A DNA stretch of 64,000 nt from F23-D06 sp045130275 (GTDB lineage: Bacteria; Bacteroidota; Bacteroidia; Bacteroidales; WCHB1-69), in contig JBGUPL010000085.1 of NCBI GenBank assembly GCA_045130275.1, positions 62,001 through 126,000 of the forward strand. The letters are read 5' to 3'. Made by a program: the position numbers and the translations under genes. Positions 43,301-49,043 of this stretch are shown here, one piece after another; the stretch's first letter is position 1, and each line of letters begins with the position of its first letter. The notes below the pieces were generated by a model. It did not search any database. It was not told the DNA's origin and saw nothing but the letters and a program-made list of their open reading frames with translations.

Positions 43301-44149
43301 TATTTCATTGTCAACGACAAAGGCCGCAATACTATTGACCTGCTCATATCAAGAGCCACTGCCAAGGAGAAAAACGCCTCGCAGATAGACATGTTCGCGG
43401 AGATGTCGGGTGATAGCGGCGGTGCGGTGGAGGATTCTTTCACCTTCCCGCAGTGCGACCCGTGGAACTACTACGACCAGCTCAAATACGAGAAAGAGGT
43501 CGCTGGATTCTTCATTTCCGGGCATCCGCTGAAGGAGTACCAAGTGATTATCGACAGTTTCACCAATGCGGACATGACGAAGATGGAGGATACGGAGTTC
43601 CTGTCGCATATCGTTCAGAGCGGCAAGGGTATCATGACGGCCGGTATTGTTAGCAGTGTGCAGAGCGGCACGATGAAGAACGGAAAGCCATACGGGAAGG
43701 TGGTTTTGGAGGACAACAACGGCACGTGGACCTGGTTCCTGCGCGGTTACAATTTTGAGAAGTATGAGCCGCTGCTGAAGGTCGGCAATCGTGTCTTCGT
43801 GAACGCCTCTGTGAAGCAGAACTCCTGGATTGACAAGAACACCCAGCAGCAGGTGGTTCGCTATGACATCGATCCGGTCTATATTTATCCGTTGTACGAG
43901 GTGTATGAGAAGATGTGCAAGGGAGTGCAGCTGCAACTGCAACTGGGGGAAATAACGGGTGAGTTAGCCCTGCAAATCAAGGAGATGTTGGACAAATATT
44001 CCGGCAAGACCCCCTTCAATATCCGCATTTATGAAAAAGGCAAGGTCTTCTACTCCGATTTCTTTAACTTTGCCGCCAAGGTCGATCCGGAGAAGTTTGT
44101 GCGGAATTTCTCACTGCCGGCGGAATATAAGTTGGTGTTGGAATCCTAA
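40325..44149 (+). CDS. dnaE: DNA polymerase III alpha subunit
   Basis: A 1274-residue replicative polymerase. PHP domain at the start (FTHLHVHTQYSILDG, VTDHGVMYGI), palm domain with catalytic aspartates in LPDIDVDFDDEGR near 490 and KMDFLGLSTLT near 655, GPGRGSAAGS near 455, fingers with YRPGPMDYIPQFIDRK near 740 and the SHATCYSWVAYQTAYLKAHY block near 855, helix-hairpin-helix region (FGLAALKGVG, near 928), and a C-terminal OB fold (about 1090-1170). An insertion of charged helix after residue 60 (EIKALEKHLGELKEEAEIAE) is usual in Bacteroidota. ATG at 40325 preferred to a TTG two codons before. Its last four bases overlap the convergent hypothetical gene. Confidence 0.98.
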   Translation: MSKFTHLHVHTQYSILDGMSDITALVDKCLANGMNSMAVTDHGVMYGIKEFSDVVSKKNGKVKDEIKALEKHLGELKEEAEIAECQQKILDLKQKIFKPIFGCEAYVARKTNTNPEGSRLVHEHKENGSGYHLILLAKNEKGYHNLCKIISMAWIDGKYYRPRIDRALLEEFHEGLIVSSACLAGEVPKNITDGNYEKAKEAVMWFKGIFGDDYYLELQRHKTDKPGGDRSVYEQQKIANEGILRLAAETNTKVIATNDVHFVNEGDGEAHDRLICLSTGKKYEDTDRMHYTKQEWLKTPEEMAAIFEDVPEALANTQEIVDKVETYALKHAPIMPMFEIPEEFGTVESYKQKFTEEDLRAEFESGEGGEGRIEKLGGLERVYRIKLEADYLKKLTMEGAVQRYGDPVDPEILERIEFELSVMRNMGFPGYFLIVQDFIAAARKMGVSVGPGRGSAAGSVVAYCLRITDVDPLKYDLLFERFLNPDRISLPDIDVDFDDEGRYKILNWIIQKYGKEKVAHIITYGTMATKSSLKDVARVHDLPIPESDRLTKMIPVKLPEDPKTHKAPKVNIKNCLANVPEFKAAYDGNPKLHDIIDYASQLEGTVRQVGIHACGVIIGADDLTKFAPLSTVEDKEAKEDIIVTQYEGSVIEDVGLIKMDFLGLSTLTILKEAISNIKKSKGIDIDIDHIPLDDPLTYQLFCDGDTVGTFQFESGGMQKYLRELQPSTFEDLIAMNALYRPGPMDYIPQFIDRKQGREPIVYDIPVMEKYLKDTYGITVYQEQVMLLSRLLANFTRGESDTLRKAMGKKLKDKLDALKPKFIDGGKANGHDEKTLEKIWADWEKFASYAFNKSHATCYSWVAYQTAYLKAHYRAEFMAANLTNSVTDIKKITVFIDDCQKSGITVKGPDINESDETFTVNKDGDIRFGLAALKGVGFSAASSIVEERNAHGPYTSIMDFFERVNLGSCNKRCLESLAYAGAFDCFPDVHRAQYFIVNDKGRNTIDLLISRATAKEKNASQIDMFAEMSGDSGGAVEDSFTFPQCDPWNYYDQLKYEKEVAGFFISGHPLKEYQVIIDSFTNADMTKMEDTEFLSHIVQSGKGIMTAGIVSSVQSGTMKNGKPYGKVVLEDNNGTWTWFLRGYNFEKYEPLLKVGNRVFVNASVKQNSWIDKNTQQQVVRYDIDPVYIYPLYEVYEKMCKGVQLQLQLGEITGELALQIKEMLDKYSGKTPFNIRIYEKGKVFYSDFFNFAAKVDPEKFVRNFSLPAEYKLVLES

Positions 44150-44715
44150 TAAAGAAGCATTTTCGTCAGCCCGCCTTTATTGCCCATCACGAACAACTCC
44201 GTATTGCCGTCTTTAGTCAGATATTCCACGTAAAGCGGCTGGTTCAAGGTGAATCGCTGGCAGAGGAAACGGTCGCCAGGCTTTAGTTTGGCGTTTTCAG
44301 ACGTGATTACTTCAAACAGATTGTTGCCCAGATGTTTGAGCCGGCATCGGCGGTTAGGATTCCAGGCGATCTCAACCCGAACGCCGATGTTCAGGTCTTT
44401 GGCATAGAGCGACTTCCCCACCACGCGGTGCGATGACTGCACGCTCTCCACCTCGCAGTAGTCCGACACGAATGTCTCCCAGTCGGGGAAGCCGGTAAAG
44501 CGGGCGAGGATGTCAAGGGTACTTGTGCGCACGGAGGCGTAGCCCTCCACGTAACCCCAAAGCCGCTTCAGGGTGGATGCGCTCAGCGTCTCTTTCAGCC
44601 GTCCCTGAATCTCCCCCGATAGGAAGATGAAGTCGTTGGAGGTGGCTATGGCATGGTTGGCCGACTCTTCCACGAGTTGGCGCAGCAGGGTGATATGTTG
44701 CGGATTTACAGGCAT
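44146..44715 (-). CDS. Bacteroidota-type hypothetical protein
   Basis: A 189-residue protein. The N-terminal half (LSASTLKRLWGYVEGYASVR, TSTLDILARFTGFPDWETFV) matches a widespread but uncharacterised Bacteroidota module that I recognise from its L-x-x-x-T-L-K-R-L-W-G-Y pattern, possibly a DNA-binding helical fold. The C-terminal half (VRVEIAWNPNRRCRLKHLGN, LKPGDRFLCQRF, QPLYVEYLTKDG) is beta-rich and recurs with it. No signal peptide. The ATG at 44715 follows a TATTTTTG box. It overlaps the end of dnaE on the other strand by four bases. Confidence 0.75.
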   Translation of the reverse strand: MPVNPQHITLLRQLVEESANHAIATSNDFIFLSGEIQGRLKETLSASTLKRLWGYVEGYASVRTSTLDILARFTGFPDWETFVSDYCEVESVQSSHRVVGKSLYAKDLNIGVRVEIAWNPNRRCRLKHLGNNLFEVITSENAKLKPGDRFLCQRFTLNQPLYVEYLTKDGNTELFVMGNKGGLTKMLLY

Positions 44716-44736
44716 GGTTTTCAAAATTTTCGACCG

Positions 44737-44744
44737 CAAAAATA
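44737..44744 (-). promoter_or_regulatory. -7 promoter element of the hypothetical gene
   Basis: Minus strand TATTTTTG followed by C, 22 nt before the ATG. Confidence 0.7.
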
Positions 44745-44768
44745 GCAAACATTCGGATATGCGGGGCA

Positions 44769-44785
44769 GGTTCTTATTCGGTTCT
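44769..44785 (-). promoter_or_regulatory. AGAACC-N5-AGAACC direct repeat, copy 1
   Basis: Minus strand reads AGAACCGAATAAGAACC. The two half sites are 11 bp apart, one helical turn. It ends 24 nt upstream of the -7 box at 44737-44744. Two identical-type sites lie at 47901 and 48141. Confidence 0.5.
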
Positions 44786-44802
44786 TTTCTGCTATCGTTG
44801 TT

Positions 44803-44830
44803 GTAGAGACGTTGCGCGCAACGTCTCTAC
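44803..44830. repeat. perfect 28-bp palindrome
   Basis: gtagagacgttgcg followed directly by its exact complement cgcaacgtctctac. It lies between the divergent promoters of the hypothetical gene and the kinase. The arms look like a known class of dispersed palindromes (REP-like) in Bacteroidota, but no second copy is in this window. Confidence 0.85.
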
Positions 44831-44873
44831 TTTGTCGTTCGCCAAAAGCTAATAGCCAAAAGCCAAAAAATAC

Positions 44874-44881
44874 TATTTTTG
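44874..44881 (+). promoter_or_regulatory. -7 promoter element of the kinase gene
   Basis: TATTTTTG; only four bases separate it from the ATG at 44886, so the transcript probably starts at or next to the start codon. Confidence 0.65.
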
Positions 44882-44885
44882 CCGC

Positions 44886-46385
44886 ATGATTGAAAATCCT
44901 GACGATATTTCCACTTCAGGGTTCGTTCCATCCTCCGAATACGCCGTTTCAGGTCGGTTTTCGGAGTACAGAGAACTCCCTTCGCGAGGCTATTGCCGGC
45001 TGTTCAAGGCGCAGCGCAACGGACAATGGTTCGTGCTGAAAGCGTTGAAGCCGGAGTGCCAGCAAGACCCTGTGTATCAGGGGATGCTCGAGAAGGAGTT
45101 CGACCTGATGATGCAGCTCAATCACCCGAATGTCGTACGCATCTACAGCAAGGAGGAGGATTCGGTGGCGGGTGTTTGCATGGTGATGGAGTTTGTAGAT
45201 GGCCGTACGTTGGGTGACTTTCTAGAAGAGAACCCACCACAGAATGTCCGCGAATCTGTGGCGCGGCAACTACTGGAGGCTATCGGCTACTGTCACGGGA
45301 AGCAGATCATACACCGCGACCTCAAACCATCCAACGTTTTGGTAACTTACAACGGCAACCGCGTCAAGCTGATCGACTTCGGGTTGTCGGACAGCGACCA
45401 GTACGCGGTTCTGAAGGAACCCGCCTACACGAAAGCATACGCCGCGCCGGAGCAGCTGTCGGGGGGAGAAGTCGATAACCGCACCGATCTGTATGCTTTC
45501 GGACTGATTCTGAAGCAGTTGTTTCCAAATCGCTACGGACGCGTGGTTCGCAAATGCCTGCAGCCAAGGAAAGAGAAGCGGTATTCGTCAGCAGAAGAGG
45601 TGGCGGCGGCGATGAAAAGTTGCGTGAGAAGGAGAAGGATGATGCCCTGGTTGATTGCCTTGATGACCGTTGTTACTGTATTATCCGCCTTCTTGCTGCT
45701 TCACTATTCGAATGACGGAACAAGAAAAACCTTACAACCATCGACGGGATTGCCTTCTCCTGTCAGAGACACCGTTTTTCTTGCGGAACCAAGCCAGGCG
45801 CAAGTAGCTGAACCTGTTCATAGTGGCATGCCATCACCCACAAACGAAGAAGGAGGTGACAGAACGTATGTCATAGACAAACCGTTGACGACTGTATCGA
45901 ACTCCGTGGATCCGCACGGGATGTCGCGAGAACAACGCGCCGACCCCATTCCGAGCGCAACAAATCAGAAAGAAAACCAGGAACAAGAAGTGCTTGACAA
46001 TGCGATGTATAACTTTAAATTCACCATTGACAGCATGTTCAAGCCAGTTGATTTGTATTTGAAAAGCGAAGAGGTGAAAACCTCTAACATTCTGCGTGAT
46101 CTGATATACATTGCCGAGTACAAATCAAAAATTCGCGAATGCCAGATTCGGAGCCAATTGCCGAAATCCAAGCGGTATAGTTTCCTCAACTATGCCAACG
46201 ACCAAATCGAGGCGAAGAAAAGATCATACACCCAAAAGTACCCTGCCATACCAAAATATCCCAATGAGCAACAAGTTAGAGAGCCCGAAATATACCAACC
46301 GATTTTGGAACAAAGTAAAAAGTACCAAGAAGAGGGGCGGAAGTTGTATAAGGAGTGGGAAAGGCTGATGAAATCCATTCGGTAA
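44886..46385 (+). CDS. Hanks-type serine/threonine protein kinase with one membrane helix
   Basis: A 499-residue protein. Kinase domain about 25-245: ATP lysine K52 in FVLKALKPE, catalytic H-R-D-L-K-P-S-N at 143-150, D-F-G at 164-166, activation segment YTKAYAAPEQLSG. One membrane helix at about 253-275 (MMPWLIALMTVVTVLSAFLL) and a C-terminal 220 residues outside the membrane without a known fold, charged and probably helical at the end. The glycine loop is weak (L-P-S-R-G-Y-C-R-L-F). A typical bacterial receptor-like kinase that could sense an envelope signal. The leaderless-looking start is supported by the promoter position. It is AT-richer towards the 3' end. Confidence 0.88.
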   Translation: MIENPDDISTSGFVPSSEYAVSGRFSEYRELPSRGYCRLFKAQRNGQWFVLKALKPECQQDPVYQGMLEKEFDLMMQLNHPNVVRIYSKEEDSVAGVCMVMEFVDGRTLGDFLEENPPQNVRESVARQLLEAIGYCHGKQIIHRDLKPSNVLVTYNGNRVKLIDFGLSDSDQYAVLKEPAYTKAYAAPEQLSGGEVDNRTDLYAFGLILKQLFPNRYGRVVRKCLQPRKEKRYSSAEEVAAAMKSCVRRRRMMPWLIALMTVVTVLSAFLLLHYSNDGTRKTLQPSTGLPSPVRDTVFLAEPSQAQVAEPVHSGMPSPTNEEGGDRTYVIDKPLTTVSNSVDPHGMSREQRADPIPSATNQKENQEQEVLDNAMYNFKFTIDSMFKPVDLYLKSEEVKTSNILRDLIYIAEYKSKIRECQIRSQLPKSKRYSFLNYANDQIEAKKRSYTQKYPAIPKYPNEQQVREPEIYQPILEQSKKYQEEGRKLYKEWERLMKSIR

Positions 46386-46410
46386 ATTGTTCGATTATAA
46401 AATAAAATTG

Positions 46411-46418
46411 TATTTTTG
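46411..46418 (+). promoter_or_regulatory. orphan TAnnTTTG element
   Basis: TATTTTTG on the plus strand, just after the kinase gene and pointing into the 3' end of the ATPase gene on the other strand. No ORF follows. It may drive an antisense RNA, or be chance or a leftover of a lost gene. Confidence 0.35.
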
Positions 46419-46470
46419 TATCTGAAATTTTGATTGAAAATTTAAGGTAGCGTCTGAAATACTCAACTGT

Positions 46471-47646
46471 TTAATAAAGCAAACCGAAGGTCCACAAAGG
46501 CAACACCCGACCGAACCCATATTCAATATCATCTTTTACGATATGCCCGTTGGGAACATCCTCAATTTGCTTGCCACCCTTGTTTTTCCCTCCGACCTCG
46601 AACGTATGTTCTCCGATGACAAAATCTGACACTTTTGATGAAATGACATCGCTGACGGCACGTGTCTGGTTGTAGAAAAACGTCTCACGCAGATTCCCCG
46701 TGTTCGTGTCTGCTGTGCCCAACGCATACATGATGTTCGTGTTGTCCACAAACACCTTTTCCACTTTCCCGAGGCTGCGAATACCGCCTGTCTCATCGCG
46801 CAGCTGGCCAATCATGCCCGCTTTTTCCATATAGAGGAGATAGTCCGGCAACACATTCCGGCTTATGCCCAGTGCGTTGGCTATGCTGGAATAATCAGGC
46901 TTGAAAGGTGCGCTTTTAGCCACAATAGCCATCAGACGGCGCAGTTTCCGACCGGTAGAAACGGACATGGAGGCATATTGGGGTATGTCTGACTCCAAGG
47001 TCTGTGTAACTATCTGGTCCAACCGTGAGAAAAACGCCCCCTCCTTGCTGAACGGATAGTAACCGTCGCGCAAATATTGCCTGAATAAGGGCAGAGGATG
47101 CGGTATCAGACTGTTATCCACCTTATTGGCTATAATTTCGTCAAGGGAATACACAGGCATTTTGATTTGATGAAACATCTCAAGATATTCTCGAAATGAA
47201 AGACCTTGCATAGTGTACATCACCGCACGGCGGCTCAGATCGGCTTGTCCGCGAAGCAAATCAAGCACGGAAGAACCAGTAAAAAAAACATGAAGGGAGG
47301 GATGTCCGTCATATATCTCTTTCAGCTCTGTTGACCATGACGGATACTTGTGAATTTCATCAATATACAGATGTGTCCCGCCCTCCTTGACAAATTCGGA
47401 TGCCACTTCAACCAGCGTGTGTTGGGCAAAATAGCTGCGGTCCGCAGAGATATACAATGCGTTTTGCGATTCTTTCTGCTGTAATATATGCTGTAAAACC
47501 AGAGTCGATTTACCAACACCTCTTGGCCCGACAAGCCCTGCCATCCGAAGGTTCCAGTCTATCTGATTGTACTTGTAGCGAATAAAATCAAAGCGAACCA
47601 GTCCGAGTTGCTCCTGCATAAACTCCGTGAGAACCGTATCTATCAT
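46471..47646 (-). CDS. AAA_14/DUF4143-type ATPase
   Basis: A 391-residue protein. AAA domain with Walker A G-P-R-G-V-G-K-S-T near residue 40 and Walker B THLYIDEIHKYPSWSTELKE near 93, S-S-V-L-D-L and R-R-A-V-M-Y-T-M-Q-G-L-S-F-R-E-Y; then a winged-helix/DUF4143 part (VEKVFVDNTNIMYAL) and a C-terminal nuclease-like remnant (FVIGEHTFEVGGKNKGGKQI) ending D-D-I-E-x-G-F-G-R-V-L-P-L-W-T-F-G-L-L-Y, the usual terminus. Family function is unsettled; suggestions include toxin-antitoxin-like or mobile roles. ATG at 47646 follows a TATTTTTG box; a longer frame overlaps the promoter and is rejected. Confidence 0.88.
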   Translation of the reverse strand: MIDTVLTEFMQEQLGLVRFDFIRYKYNQIDWNLRMAGLVGPRGVGKSTLVLQHILQQKESQNALYISADRSYFAQHTLVEVASEFVKEGGTHLYIDEIHKYPSWSTELKEIYDGHPSLHVFFTGSSVLDLLRGQADLSRRAVMYTMQGLSFREYLEMFHQIKMPVYSLDEIIANKVDNSLIPHPLPLFRQYLRDGYYPFSKEGAFFSRLDQIVTQTLESDIPQYASMSVSTGRKLRRLMAIVAKSAPFKPDYSSIANALGISRNVLPDYLLYMEKAGMIGQLRDETGGIRSLGKVEKVFVDNTNIMYALGTADTNTGNLRETFFYNQTRAVSDVISSKVSDFVIGEHTFEVGGKNKGGKQIEDVPNGHIVKDDIEYGFGRVLPLWTFGLLY

Positions 47647-47663
47647 GACCTTTTTTTTGCCTG

Positions 47664-47671
47664 CAAAAATA
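47664..47671 (-). promoter_or_regulatory. -7 promoter element of the ATPase gene
   Basis: Minus strand TATTTTTG followed by CAGG, 18 nt before the ATG. Confidence 0.7.
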
Positions 47672-47686
47672 CAATTATTTTTGATA

Positions 47687-47736
47687 TGCACTAAAAAAAG
47701 TGCAAAATTTAAAAAATACCGCACTGAAAAAAGTGC
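47687..47736. promoter_or_regulatory. double inverted-repeat operator of the ATPase gene
   Basis: Two palindromes, tgcact-aaaaaa-agtgca (47687-47704) and gcact-gaaaaa-agtgc (47721-47736), with centres 33 bp apart, three helical turns. They start 16 bp upstream of the -7 box and cover the expected -33 region, so a repressor bound there would block transcription. The ATPase itself, through its winged-helix part, is one possible binder. Confidence 0.6.
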
Positions 47737-47825
47737 AGGTGACGCAACGCGCAGCTTCTGCGCCGTTCTGTGAAATCTGAGGGAGAAAATATTCGTTCTT
47801 TCTTCCACCATATCAAATATTTTCC

Positions 47826-47833
47826 TAACTTTG
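47826..47833 (+). promoter_or_regulatory. orphan TAnnTTTG element
   Basis: TAACTTTG followed by CC on the plus strand. The bases after it (attattaacttaaattattgaa) resemble those after the promoter of the 48240 gene (attattagcttag...), so it may be a leftover copy of that promoter and leader. Confidence 0.45.
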
Positions 47834-47900
47834 CCGCTGTGATACCGAAATGTGGCACAGAACGGGATTATTAACTTAAATTATTGAATAAGAGAAAATT

Positions 47901-47917
47901 AGAACCTAAAAAGAACC
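47901..47917 (+). promoter_or_regulatory. AGAACC-N5-AGAACC direct repeat, copy 2
   Basis: agaacctaaaaagaacc, ending 34 nt upstream of the -7 box of the candidate RNA gene. It is identical over 17 bp to the copy at 48141-48157, exactly 240 bp away. Confidence 0.5.
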
Positions 47918-47951
47918 AATTTATAAATACATAGCAGAAGCGTTTTCGCTT

Positions 47952-47959
47952 TATCTTTG
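47952..47959 (+). promoter_or_regulatory. -7 promoter element of the candidate RNA gene
   Basis: TATCTTTG followed by C, immediately before the first strand of the structured RNA. Confidence 0.65.
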
Positions 47960-47960
47960 C

Positions 47961-48094
47961 AAGTTCGAAACCTGGAAAATTTCAAATGCAATGCCGAGAG
48001 GAAGCCGAAGATGCTTGCGGTTCACAGCCGCGAGCTTTCTTTGTTTGGCATTGCAGGTTTTTCCAGGACCTCGGACTCAAGACAATGAAGTTCG
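47961..48094 (+). ncRNA. candidate structured non-coding RNA, rod-like fold
   Basis: Directly after a promoter box the sequence folds into nested helices: agttcg (47962-47967) with cggact (48072-48077); cctggaaaa (47971-47979) with ttttccagg (48059-48067); tgcaatgcc (47987-47995) with ggcattgca (48047-48055); and a hairpin cttgcgg/ccgcgag (48014-48034). A run of seven T lies at 48088-48094. The long imperfect rod with an asymmetric bulge recalls 6S RNA, but no family was confirmed. A 60-codon ORF over it has no recognisable protein features. The true 3' end is uncertain. Confidence 0.6.
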
Positions 48095-48140
48095 CGGTTT
48101 TTTTGTGCCTTGTTCCCTGCAAGGGAACCCCCTTGCAAAA

Positions 48141-48157
48141 AGAACCTAAAAAGAACC
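48141..48157 (+). promoter_or_regulatory. AGAACC-N5-AGAACC direct repeat, copy 3
   Basis: agaacctaaaaagaacc, ending 23 nt upstream of the -7 box at 48181-48188, nearly the same distance as copy 1 to its box. Confidence 0.5.
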
Positions 48158-48180
48158 TAACTGCGTGAGAGAAAGCGATG

Positions 48181-48188
48181 TACTTTTG
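48181..48188 (+). promoter_or_regulatory. -7 promoter element of the accessory gene run
   Basis: TACTTTTG followed by C, 52 nt before the ATG at 48240. It is the only clear promoter box before the same-strand genes up to 55583. Confidence 0.65.
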
Positions 48189-48239
48189 CGGCGAGGAAAA
48201 ATTATTAGCTTAGACATAAATAATTAAAGACTTAACGAT

Positions 48240-49037
48240 ATGTACAACGAAGAATTAGAAAACCTAATTGATGCCGCCTTGGCGGACGGTGAACTTACCG
48301 AAAAAGAGAAACAAGTTCTTTTTAAAAAAGCACAAAGTTTTGGGATAGATTTGGACGAGTTTGAAATGGTGTTGGATGCCAGATTAGTAAAACTCAAAAA
48401 ATCCGAAAAACCAGAATCTGCAGCTCCAAAATCAAACAAATTAGGAGATGTTAAAAAATGTCCTTCTTGTGGTGCAATGGTTCAATCTTTTCAAGGCTTT
48501 TGTCCAGACTGCGGGTATGCGTTTGAGGATGTTGCCGCAAATGAGTCCGTGAAAAAACTTTCTGAACTTTTGAACAAGGCGGAACTGGATGAGATGAGAG
48601 ACGAAGACGACTATGTAGAAAAAGAAACCATTATCAAAACCTTTCCCATTCCCTCGTCTAAAGCTAATCTAATAGAGTTAATCAGTTTTATCCAAACCTC
48701 AATTTCCAATGAAGAAGATTCCTATACTCGAAAGGCCTTTGAAGCCAAACTTCAAGAATGCTTTATGAAAGCCAAATTGATGTTCCCTAATGATGCACAT
48801 TTGCAGAGTTTGATACAGGATGTGAATAAAATCAATACACAACTAAAATCTGAAAGAAAAAAAGACAACGCAAAAGGATCCGTGCTTGGCGTGATTTTGA
48901 TCGTTATTGGGTTAGTAGTGGGTTATGGTGTCTGGTGCTTGGAGTGGAAAGTGATTTGGAGGGCACTTACCTTGTTGTACACAGCTTTGCCATTAGTGAG
49001 TTTTGGAATTTTAAAATTAGTAGACAAAAAAGATTAG
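48240..49037 (+). CDS. TerB-like helical domain, zinc ribbon and membrane helices
   Basis: A 265-residue protein. Residues 1-50 (MYNEELENLIDAALADGELT, IDLDEFEMVLDARL) form a helical acidic module like the start of TerB-type domains, with D-G-E-L-T-E-K-E as possible metal loop. A zinc ribbon follows at about 78-97 (C-P-S-C-G ... C-P-D-C-G-Y), then a charged helical part, and two hydrophobic helices at about 217-258. So it is a cytoplasmic sensor tied to the membrane. The N-terminal module recurs in the 54036 gene. Six bases separate it from the SPFH gene. Function unknown; inferred partner of the SPFH protein. Confidence 0.78.
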   Translation: MYNEELENLIDAALADGELTEKEKQVLFKKAQSFGIDLDEFEMVLDARLVKLKKSEKPESAAPKSNKLGDVKKCPSCGAMVQSFQGFCPDCGYAFEDVAANESVKKLSELLNKAELDEMRDEDDYVEKETIIKTFPIPSSKANLIELISFIQTSISNEEDSYTRKAFEAKLQECFMKAKLMFPNDAHLQSLIQDVNKINTQLKSERKKDNAKGSVLGVILIVIGLVVGYGVWCLEWKVIWRALTLLYTALPLVSFGILKLVDKKD

Positions 49038-49043
49038 AGCATT

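Noticed and set aside
47986..48168. 60-codon ORF overlapping the candidate RNA
   Set aside because: No protein-like pattern, and the nested helices explain the conservation-like structure better.
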